Source of the DNA: Candidatus Hydrogenedens sp.
GTDB lineage: Bacteria > Hydrogenedentota > Hydrogenedentia > Hydrogenedentales > Hydrogenedentaceae
Assembly (NCBI GenBank): GCA_020216745.1
Contig: JAIWNQ010000195.1
Location: forward strand, 1 to 10,000
Direction of reading: 5' to 3'
Length of the DNA stretch: 10,000 bases
Made by a program: the position numbers and the translations under genes. The notes under the pieces were generated by a model that was given only the letters and a program-made list of their open reading frames with translations, had not been told where the DNA came from and ran no database searches. Below are positions 1-6,160 of this stretch, one piece after another. Position 1 is the first letter of the stretch. The number at the start of each line of letters is the position of its first letter.

Positions 1-1
1 A

Positions 2-106
2 ATTCAACAAATGTTAAAGGAACGTTATAGCCCAGAAAAAATTGTTCTTCGTGACACATTTACCAGTGTAGCCCGTGGATTAGCGGTGGTTAGCCGTTAT
101 CTATAA
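2..106 (+). CDS. C-terminal fragment, possible Hsp70-like ATPase (5' end outside window)
   Basis: An open frame enters from the left edge and ends at TAA 104-106, giving 34 visible residues. The last part reads RDTFTSVARGLAVVSRYL. The pattern D-x-[FY]-T-[AS]-V-A-[RK]-G-L-A resembles the end of the nucleotide-binding domain of bacterial Hsp70/DnaK-like ATPases, where a conserved Gly-x-Ala helix follows the adenosine-binding site. If so, the protein lacks a DnaK-type substrate-binding domain, because it stops just after this motif. This rests on a short motif only; any other actin-fold ATPase would also fit. The next gene starts 46 bases downstream on the same strand, so the two may be cotranscribed. 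Confidence 0.45.
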   Translation: MQQMLKERYSPEKIVLRDTFTSVARGLAVVSRYL

Positions 107-152
107 ATCAATTTCAATACTTTTAAATCTAAACATCAATTGAGGTCTTTAA

Positions 153-1526
153 TTGAGCATGCCCGATGCACACACCACTACAAAGGTTCGTTTAATTCAA
201 ACAACTGCAGGCGATTGGGAGCGAGAACGATATTCACGGAAACAAAATTTTATTGAAGCCATGACTGTTATGCTCGTTATTTTATGTGCCTTGTGGCTTG
301 TGGCTTATCCATTTGGGGTTGTTTTACAAATTAAGTCCATAAATGTATTAGTAAATCTTCTATTAGTTTTTGGGGGTGCTTATTTGCTATTAGTAGCACC
401 TGCTGTACATAAAGACACAACACAATCGTGGGGATTGGGTAATCCAATGCAGTATTGGCGACTTGTATCTACAGGTTCTGTATACCGACGAATAGCAATT
501 ATTGTTATCTCACTAATCGTTTTCGTTGGATTAAATATTATCAATTACCAACAATGGTACCATGTAGCACGGTTTTTCCAACTCCAGGTAATAATTCGTT
601 TCTTTGGTTTTCAGGTAGACGTATATAAACTTCCGACACAGTTTCCTGGTGTGATATTCGTACTTGTGTTTGGAAGTGTCATCTCATTCTTAATCACGTT
701 TTGTGCTATCCGATACGACAATTTTCATACTGCCTTTCGCACTGCAATGATTGTATCCCTTCCATTGTTATTTGTTATCTTTATTTCTGCGTATATTCAA
801 CGTGGTTCGTCAGCCTTTGAGCATTTAAGCGTATCGCAATGGGCTTTGGGTGTGTTTGGGTATGTTTTTTGGGGTTTTGTCCAACAGTTGTTGTTTAGTT
901 CCTACTTCGGCACACGATTTCGCAAAGCGTTTGCTCCTTCCACACATTCCGAAAACGTGATCACTGGAAAAAAGCAGTTAATTAAAACATTATATTTTGG
1001 GATATTAGGTGCTTTAGGAGCCATTGCCTTTGCTTTTATAAGTATATCCATTGCTTATGGACCAGAGGCGATTCCTTCACCGTCTATCTGGGCACGCCTT
1101 GCTCTATGGTTGGCAGTCTTCTTTTTCCCTATGGGGCTTGTCTATGGATATTTTTATTGTAGGGATAAAAAAAGGATGTTGGTAGCGACATTAAGTGCAT
1201 CATGCTTCGGAATGATTCACATCGATTCTTACGGACTGGTGGCTGCAACATGGATTTTAGGGATTGTATTAGTCTATGTTTTTATGGAAGATAGAAATCG
1301 TAATCTTGTCGCCCTGGGTTTTATCCATGGATTGTTAGGGAGCACTTTAGGTACTCTGTTTTCAAAAAGTAATGCTGGCGTTTTAGAAATTGATTATTCT
1401 GTGGGTCCCTGGAATGTGGAAAATCCCACTTGGGGCACAATGATTATACCTGTTGTTGTTATCCTTATTTATATTACGATTTTAGTAGCGTATTTGAAAA
1501 AAGCACCTGAAGCACACGAAGGATAA
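153..1526 (+). CDS. Polytopic membrane protein, CPBP (Abi/CAAX-protease-like) fold with QQ in place of EE
   Basis: A protein of 457 residues with an approximately 30-residue charged N-terminus and many hydrophobic segments (roughly 38-60, 64-82, 113-130, 165-186, 196-214, 229-250, 281-301, 314-335, 361-378, 430-447). The C-terminal half has the layout of CPBP intramembrane proteases: a motif-1 position at WGFVQQLLFSS (Q244, Q245), motif 2 FGMIH (F352, H356) and motif 3 FIHGLLGS (H392). In active members motif 1 is EExxxR; here both glutamates are glutamine and the arginine is absent, so proteolysis is doubtful even though both histidines remain. Start: TTG at 153 lies 6 bases after GAGGT (142-146). 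An ATG two codons later (159) is the alternative and would remove only two residues. It may be cotranscribed with the upstream fragment. Membrane location is certain; the family assignment is moderately secure; the function is unknown. Confidence 0.75.
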   Translation: MSMPDAHTTTKVRLIQTTAGDWERERYSRKQNFIEAMTVMLVILCALWLVAYPFGVVLQIKSINVLVNLLLVFGGAYLLLVAPAVHKDTTQSWGLGNPMQYWRLVSTGSVYRRIAIIVISLIVFVGLNIINYQQWYHVARFFQLQVIIRFFGFQVDVYKLPTQFPGVIFVLVFGSVISFLITFCAIRYDNFHTAFRTAMIVSLPLLFVIFISAYIQRGSSAFEHLSVSQWALGVFGYVFWGFVQQLLFSSYFGTRFRKAFAPSTHSENVITGKKQLIKTLYFGILGALGAIAFAFISISIAYGPEAIPSPSIWARLALWLAVFFFPMGLVYGYFYCRDKKRMLVATLSASCFGMIHIDSYGLVAATWILGIVLVYVFMEDRNRNLVALGFIHGLLGSTLGTLFSKSNAGVLEIDYSVGPWNVENPTWGTMIIPVVVILIYITILVAYLKKAPEAHEG

Positions 1527-1583
1527 CACCAAGTTTATCTAATTGCTCTTTTCTAACATATTTGAGATAGTCTGGAAAACTAT

Positions 1584-2363
1584 TTATTGCTTTGGCAATT
1601 CAACTGTATTTGTGTCAGTTTGCTCTTCCGCAGGTTTAATCTCTAACAGTTCCACCTCAAATTGAAGTAAGGCATTTGGTGGGATACGTTGATTTCCATC
1701 TTTGCCATAAGCGAGATTTGGCGGGATGTAAAGCATCCATTTCGAACCTACAGGCATAAGTTGTAAGGCTTCAACCCAACCTTTAATAACACGGTTTAGA
1801 GGGAATGTTGCAGGTTCACCACGGTCATAAGAACTATCAAACTGAGTACCATCCATTAAGGTTCCTTTGTAATGAACAGTTACCGTGTCCGTTTCTTTCG
1901 GTTTCGGTCCTGTTCCTTCTTTTAAAACCTTATATTGAAGCCCACTTGGAAGAGTGACGACACCTTCCTTTGTTTTATTTTCTTCTAAAAACTTATTTGC
2001 TTCCTGCTCATTCTTCACTGCTTCTTCTTCTCGTTTCTTCATCTGGGCGTTCATTAAGTTCTGCTGGAAAGAACGGATACAATTTTGCATCTCTTCCTCA
2101 GTCATCGCTATTTCTTTGTTTTCTAAAACATCGTTGATGGCTCGAACTAACATATCTAAGTTTGGTTTTGTATCTAACATCTGGAATGTTTTTGCAACAT
2201 TAACACCTAAGGTATAACAAAGTTTGTCCACATCTGTTTCAAATTTTGGCTTTTCCGATTTCGGCTCATCTTGAGCTAATACTAAACCACTGAACAACAT
2301 AGCAACACATAGAACAACACTTGAAACAATCATTAAACACTTACTTTTTTCCGACATTAACAT
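1584..2363 (-). CDS. Exported FKBP-type peptidyl-prolyl cis-trans isomerase
   Basis: A protein of 259 residues that catalyses prolyl cis-trans isomerisation and probably acts as a periplasmic folding helper, like FkpA or Mip. A signal peptide spans residues 1-30, with a likely cleavage after LVLA before QDEP. Residues about 44-135 form the helical FKBP N-terminal dimerisation domain, starting with YTLGVNVAKTF and continuing into a charged helix rich in Lys and Glu. Residues about 140-243 are the FKBP catalytic domain: GLQYKVLKEGTG, VHYKGTLMDGTQFDSSYDRG, VIKGWVEAL, PPNLAYG and IPPNALLQFEVELLEI. The usual pocket residues are present (Y165, F175, D176, V192, I193, W196, Y219, I227, F235). A polar tail of about 16 residues follows. 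The first ATG is favoured over the ATG two codons on because AAAGGAGA lies 7 bases before it. It converges on the CPBP gene with a 57-base gap in which I see no good terminator. Confidence 0.95.
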   Translation of the reverse strand: MLMSEKSKCLMIVSSVVLCVAMLFSGLVLAQDEPKSEKPKFETDVDKLCYTLGVNVAKTFQMLDTKPNLDMLVRAINDVLENKEIAMTEEEMQNCIRSFQQNLMNAQMKKREEEAVKNEQEANKFLEENKTKEGVVTLPSGLQYKVLKEGTGPKPKETDTVTVHYKGTLMDGTQFDSSYDRGEPATFPLNRVIKGWVEALQLMPVGSKWMLYIPPNLAYGKDGNQRIPPNALLQFEVELLEIKPAEEQTDTNTVELPKQ

Positions 2364-2444
2364 GTAGTTATCTCCTTTAAAATGGCTTATTTTTAAATTT
2401 ACTGGGAAGTCTCAACCATAAACGAAACAGCCCAATTTTACATT

Positions 2445-2474
2445 AGCATACTCCTAATCCCATGCAGAAATCAA
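2445..2474 (-). promoter_or_regulatory. Candidate sigma-70-like promoter for the FKBP gene
   Basis: Read on the minus strand, TTGATT (2474-2469) and TATGCT (2450-2445) are separated by 18 bases. Each box matches the consensus at four of six positions. Transcription would start near 2438 and give a leader of about 75 bases before the FKBP start codon. Such matches arise by chance in AT-rich DNA, so this is only a candidate. Confidence 0.25.
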
Positions 2475-2724
2475 ATCCTTCATTTTTGGGTTCATTTTGT
2501 AATGTGTGTAATGTAAATGCTAAATAAATATTAAGAGGATAAAACGAGTTATTTCAGAATTCAAAAATAAAGGAATTACTTAACAATTTATGTGGAGTTT
2601 TAAAAAGATATATCTTCTGCTGTCACGAATATGAAATTATGAAAGTGATAAAATCAAGGTGATTTGTTTTTGTGGTTTTTGGTAAACTTTATTTGGAATA
2701 GTTAGAATAATAATAAATATTAAC

Positions 2725-2730
2725 AAGGAG
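2725..2730 (+). promoter_or_regulatory. Ribosome binding site that fixes the crotonase start
   Basis: AAGGAG ends at 2730. A TTG in the same frame begins immediately after it at 2731, with no spacer, whereas the ATG at 2737 has an ideal 6-base spacer. The true start is therefore the ATG at 2737. Confidence 0.8.
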
Positions 2731-2736
2731 TTGTTT

Positions 2737-3519
2737 ATGAGTTATCAGTTTTTAATTACTGAAAAGGTTAATTCCTGTTTTTGGATTACATTAAATCGGC
2801 CTAAGGTTAATGCTCTATCCCGTGAGTTGTTGGCTGAAATTTATCATGCGATTGAAGAAGCAGAGACAAGTCCTGATATTAAGGTTGTAATAATTACGGG
2901 AGGAGAAAGTAAGTTTTTTGCAGCTGGGGCAGATATTCCAACCATTGCTCAGGATTTAGATGACCCGATGGGAGAAGGGAAAATGTTATCCCAAGGAATT
3001 AAAACGATGAATCGGATAGAGACATGCTTAAAACCTGTTATTGCGGTAGTAAATGGCTTTGCATTAGGTGGTGGATGCGAACTTGCATTAGCATGTCATA
3101 TCCGTATAGCTTCGACCAATGCTAATTTTGGACAGCCAGAGATTAACTTAGGTATTATCCCTGGTTGGGGTGGAACGTTCCGATTACCACGGGTTATTGG
3201 AGAAGGAAGAGCAATGGATTTATTGTTAACAGGTAGAAGTATCACAGCAGATGAGGCTCTAAAATATGGGTTAATTACTAAATTGGTAGCCCCTGAAGAA
3301 CTAAAGAAAACTGCACTGGAATTAGCAGACCTTCTTGCCAGCAAGCCTCCTGTTTGTATCCGCCAACTTATTAAGTTACAGCAAAAGCGTATAGCAGACC
3401 CTGCCCATGCTTGTGAACTTGAGAAATTAGCCTTTGAACGATGTGCCAAAACGACAGATGCTCGTGAGGGAATTGAAGCCTTCTTAAATAAGAGACAGCC
3501 TCAATATAAGGGTCGATAA
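2737..3519 (+). CDS. Enoyl-CoA hydratase/isomerase family protein (crotonase)
   Basis: A soluble cytoplasmic protein of 260 residues, the normal length for the family. Crotonases act on acyl-CoA thioesters; the classic member hydrates trans-2-enoyl-CoA to 3-hydroxyacyl-CoA in beta-oxidation and related pathways. Visible motifs are LNRPKVNALS (19-28, CoA binding), FAAGADI (61-67, first oxyanion-hole segment), GFALGGGCELALAC (107-120, second oxyanion segment) and FGQPEINLGIIPGWGGT (131-147). Both glutamates of true hydratases are present, E115 in GGGCE and E135 in GQPEI, which favours hydratase over isomerase or decarboxylase activity. The C-terminal helix region includes DAREGIEAFLNKRQP, usual for the family. 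It stands alone, not next to thiolase, acyl-CoA dehydrogenase or 3-hydroxyacyl-CoA dehydrogenase genes, so the physiological substrate cannot be read from context. The start is set by the AAGGAG at 2725-2730. Confidence 0.93.
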   Translation: MSYQFLITEKVNSCFWITLNRPKVNALSRELLAEIYHAIEEAETSPDIKVVIITGGESKFFAAGADIPTIAQDLDDPMGEGKMLSQGIKTMNRIETCLKPVIAVVNGFALGGGCELALACHIRIASTNANFGQPEINLGIIPGWGGTFRLPRVIGEGRAMDLLLTGRSITADEALKYGLITKLVAPEELKKTALELADLLASKPPVCIRQLIKLQQKRIADPAHACELEKLAFERCAKTTDAREGIEAFLNKRQPQYKGR

Positions 3520-3770
3520 AAAGAAGTTAAGAATATTATAATTTCATCTTTCCATTACATTATATTGCTATTTGTACTGATTTGTGTTAGATATAATTAA
3601 AAATACAAATTATATATAACGCTATTCTGATACGGTATTAAAATAAAATGATATATTTATAATATCTGTAAATTTATTTATTGGTAAGGACATTTGTCCT
3701 TTTTGTTTGTTCAGTCGATTCTTAATGATAGGTAGTGCTAAAATAGGAAAGTAAACCCTGAGACCGAAAG
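3520..3770. other. AT-rich intergenic region between the crotonase and ceramidase-C45 genes
   Basis: These 251 bases carry no coding frame that I can support. A consensus -10-like TATAAT sits at 3592-3597 inside an AT-only inverted repeat (ATATAATT 3591-3598 and AATTATAT 3608-3615), without a well-placed -35 box. After the terminator at 3686-3709, TAAAAT at 3739-3744 could be the -10 of the downstream gene, again with a poor -35. The ATG at 3771 has no good Shine-Dalgarno sequence; the nearest purine run is AGGAAA about 20 bases upstream. Confidence 0.3.
3686..3709 (+). terminator. Rho-independent terminator downstream of the crotonase gene
   Basis: AAGGAC (3686-3691), loop ATTT (3692-3695), GTCCTT (3696-3701) form a perfect six-pair stem with half G/C pairs in otherwise AT-rich DNA, followed by TTTGTTTG. 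It works only on the plus strand, since no T-run follows on the other side. It is 167 bases past the crotonase stop, so it could instead act as an attenuator in the leader of the next gene, but a terminator is the simpler reading. Confidence 0.6.
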
Positions 3771-6152
3771 ATGAAAAATTATTATTGGAAGCTTTTTTTA
3801 TACGTCAAAAAATTTTTTTTGTGCATTACCATACTTCTAATTCTAATCTACCCATTGAAAGCATATCCCTTGAAAGCAGGGTCTGCCAAGGCGGAGATTA
3901 CACCTGATTTAGGTGTGCCATTAAATGGGTATGGTGCACGGTTAGGGAAAGGTGCACGTGCCGTTCATGACCCACTCTGGGTACATGTCCTTTATTTGAA
4001 TGATGACCAAACAGAGGTATTTATTGTATCGTTAGACCTTTGTGTTATTGACCGTGAACTTCGTGACCGCGTTATTGCAATGGCACCTGACAATATTTCA
4101 CCTACAAACATTATCATGACCGCAACGCATACACATAATGGCTTTGGTGGAATGTGTAAGTATTACCCAATTCGCTTTGTTTCAGGAAGATACATACCCG
4201 AACTAATTGAACGTACTGCACGAGTTATTGCCCAAACCCTTCGAGAAGCGAAAAATAACGCAAAAAATGCAGTATTAGGATATGGGACTATCCAGCAGAC
4301 AGATTTAACATGTAACCGACGCTATTCAGGTGGTCCTATGGACCCTCAAGTCGGTTTTATCGTTTCGGAAGATGCAAATGGGAATGAGATTGCTATTGTA
4401 GCGAATATGGCAGGTCACCCAACGTCTATTGGTGATGAGGATTTTTTCTCCTTCTCTGCTGATTATCCAGGCTATTTTTATCGTGAAATAGAAAAATTAG
4501 CCAGTCCAGGATGTGTACCCCTATTTTTGAATGGAGCGGAAGGAAACCAAACTATTCAAGCACCAGAAAATACTTCAGGGTGGGCAAGAACAGAGAAGGT
4601 AGGTCAATTATTAGCCCAACGGATTTATGACGCTCAAAAGAGCATACCGTTTTCAGATGTAAAACTAAAATTCAATTCACAAGAAATTGATTTGCCCATG
4701 AGCATTGCTGAGTTTTTCCCAAAAAAAATAGTGTTCCAATCATTACAGATCAATGACCTCGCGATTTCTTTCTTTCCTGGTGAGCTATGTGTTGAATATG
4801 CACTTCAGTTAAGAGAACTTGCGATTATGGCAGGGTTCAAAGCCCATTTTACTGTGGGCTTGTCTAATGATTACCTTTTATATTTTGTGCCCAAGCACCT
4901 TTTATTTGACCGCACTTATGAAGCAGGGATGCATTTCTTTGGACCGCAAGCGGAACAATGGGTTATTAATTCCTGTCTTAACGTATTAGGAGCGGAGCAG
5001 TTCAAACAGCAGATAGATAACACCACTCTACCTGAGAGAGAACAGACAGATATTGGGATAAGTATCATGCGGTTAACTGGAACACCTTACCAGAGAGGAC
5101 TTACACGGGGAAGATTATATAAAGAGATTGTTCAGAAACGATATGAACAACTTATTTTATCCCCAGTAAAAGAAGGCAAATATCTGCCCGAAGAAGGATT
5201 ATTATCTTCCTTGCCAACTTCATGGATTGATGCAAGTAGTATTATCCTACCAGCAATGGCTATTAGCATTCGTCCATGGGCTTCTATGGTGCATCCAGAT
5301 GTAATTGAAGAGCTGACAGGTCTTTCTGACGGGACAGAAGTAGCCTTCGATAAAATATGGCTTTTACAAAATGCACTCAATATAAAAACTGCCCAGACTT
5401 ATAACCCATTATTTGACACGCCTTTATGCACTGCTATCGCAGTATTTGGAGAACGCGCTGGAGCAAAAGATTTATTGATAGGGCATACAATTGACTGGGC
5501 TGAAAGTGAAACGCCAACTGTTTTTTACCATCAACCAAACGATGGTATTAAGTTTGTAGAAGTAAGTTTCCCATGGTTTTATGGTACCTTATGTGGGATG
5601 AATGAAGCAGGAATTGTACTATCAGTCACACGTGATACGAGCAAATTGGATTTATCTGAGAAAAACCCAGGACCTGAATTTACATTGAAACATATCTTGT
5701 CAAAGTTAACAAACTTTGAAACTGTGATTAGTGAAGTAGAAAAAATAAAATTTCCAGCTGGGTATCACACTATCATTGCTGGTAAAAACGCAAAAGGAAA
5801 ATGGGTAGCCCAAACGTTCCCCTCACATCCTTCGGAAGATATTTCTACGGAGGCATTGAAAAATCAAGGTGTTGTATTGGGGTGTGGTTCATTAGTGTCT
5901 TCATCTGAAACTACAGTAAAGAGATATTCGATATTACTTAAGAAGGTTGAGGAGGAGCGAATTATAAGTACGGACGAATTAAAAGCCATAATGACATTTT
6001 CTGATGAGGAGGACGTTTCACTTCCTCAGATATGGAATGAACAAAGTAGGTGCACTGTAATTTTTGAACCTACTGAAAAAAAGATATGGATAACGATAAG
6101 AAGAGATGATGGAAAACCATCAAGTTATATATCAATGGAGTTAAACAACTAA
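3771..6152 (+). CDS. Exported fusion: neutral/alkaline ceramidase-type domain + C45-type Ntn acyltransferase/hydrolase
   Basis: A protein of 793 residues with a signal peptide (1 to about 36; Lys-rich start, hydrophobic core 15-27). Residues about 37-405 match the neutral/alkaline ceramidase N-terminal family, zinc enzymes that hydrolyse the N-acyl bond of ceramide: AGSAKAEITPDLG, ATHTHNGFGG (H120, H122), GHPTS (H216), SADYPGYF, FPGE (E338) and GLSNDYLLYFVP (Y371 or Y368) supply the expected metal ligands. The position of the nucleophilic serine of characterised ceramidases (G-D-V-S-P-N) reads GNQTIQ, so Thr261 replaces it. After a short linker, residues about 432-785 look like peptidase family C45: RLTGTPYQRGLTRGRL, then LCTAIAVFG with C553 as predicted self-cleavage nucleophile, GHTIDW (D575) and GMNEAGI (N611). 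The Ig-like C-terminal domain of true ceramidases is absent. The frame is continuous. The substrate is not known; an N-acyl amide is inferred from both families. Confidence 0.85.
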   Translation: MKNYYWKLFLYVKKFFLCITILLILIYPLKAYPLKAGSAKAEITPDLGVPLNGYGARLGKGARAVHDPLWVHVLYLNDDQTEVFIVSLDLCVIDRELRDRVIAMAPDNISPTNIIMTATHTHNGFGGMCKYYPIRFVSGRYIPELIERTARVIAQTLREAKNNAKNAVLGYGTIQQTDLTCNRRYSGGPMDPQVGFIVSEDANGNEIAIVANMAGHPTSIGDEDFFSFSADYPGYFYREIEKLASPGCVPLFLNGAEGNQTIQAPENTSGWARTEKVGQLLAQRIYDAQKSIPFSDVKLKFNSQEIDLPMSIAEFFPKKIVFQSLQINDLAISFFPGELCVEYALQLRELAIMAGFKAHFTVGLSNDYLLYFVPKHLLFDRTYEAGMHFFGPQAEQWVINSCLNVLGAEQFKQQIDNTTLPEREQTDIGISIMRLTGTPYQRGLTRGRLYKEIVQKRYEQLILSPVKEGKYLPEEGLLSSLPTSWIDASSIILPAMAISIRPWASMVHPDVIEELTGLSDGTEVAFDKIWLLQNALNIKTAQTYNPLFDTPLCTAIAVFGERAGAKDLLIGHTIDWAESETPTVFYHQPNDGIKFVEVSFPWFYGTLCGMNEAGIVLSVTRDTSKLDLSEKNPGPEFTLKHILSKLTNFETVISEVEKIKFPAGYHTIIAGKNAKGKWVAQTFPSHPSEDISTEALKNQGVVLGCGSLVSSSETTVKRYSILLKKVEEERIISTDELKAIMTFSDEEDVSLPQIWNEQSRCTVIFEPTEKKIWITIRRDDGKPSSYISMELNN
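3849..3878 (+). repeat. In-frame 15-base tandem duplication at the signal-peptide end
   Basis: Bases 3849-3863 and 3864-3878 are adjacent copies, identical at 13 of 15 positions, and encode YPLKA twice (residues 27-36). Each copy supplies an L-K-A that could serve as signal peptidase site, so the duplication sits just where the mature enzyme is predicted to begin. Confidence 0.7.
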
Positions 6153-6160
6153 AAACAGAT

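Larger units (their letters stand above)
2364..2736. other. Divergent intergenic region between FKBP and crotonase genes
   Basis: This stretch of about 370 bases is AT-rich and has no convincing coding frame. It must contain the promoters of both divergent genes. Besides the minus-strand candidate at 2445-2474, a possible extended -10 element for the crotonase gene is TGA-TAAAAT at 2646-2654, without a recognisable -35 box. A perfect 12-base palindrome, AAGATATATCTT, lies at 2605-2616, just upstream of that element, and could be an operator, but AT-rich palindromes of this size are not rare. I see no RNA gene or riboswitch. Confidence 0.4.

Noticed and set aside
1567..1583. ATAGT...ACTAT hairpin in the gap between the CPBP and FKBP genes
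   Set aside because: A five-pair, mostly A/T stem with a 7-base loop and no T-run on either strand.
1954..2217. Plus-strand frame of 87 codons inside the FKBP gene, and a similar minus-strand frame at 3096-3449 inside the crotonase gene
   Set aside because: Both are antisense to well-identified genes and encode Ser/Phe-rich or low-sense sequence typical of reverse-strand shadows.
2437..2517. Nine-base inverted repeat TTTACATTA (2437-2445) and TAATGTAAA (2509-2517) flanking the candidate FKBP promoter
   Set aside because: The arms are AT-rich and 63 bases apart; a match of this length is expected by chance at an appreciable rate in 370 bases of AT-rich DNA.
3591..3615. AT-only inverted repeat with 8-base arms and a 9-base loop
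   Set aside because: It contains no G/C pair and would be unstable; it has no T-run in a terminator position and sits in a strongly AT-biased stretch.
5067..5069. Internal ATG at the beginning of the C45 domain as a separate gene start
   Set aside because: The frame runs through from the ceramidase domain without interruption and only a weak GGGATA precedes the ATG; an independent start is possible but not supported.
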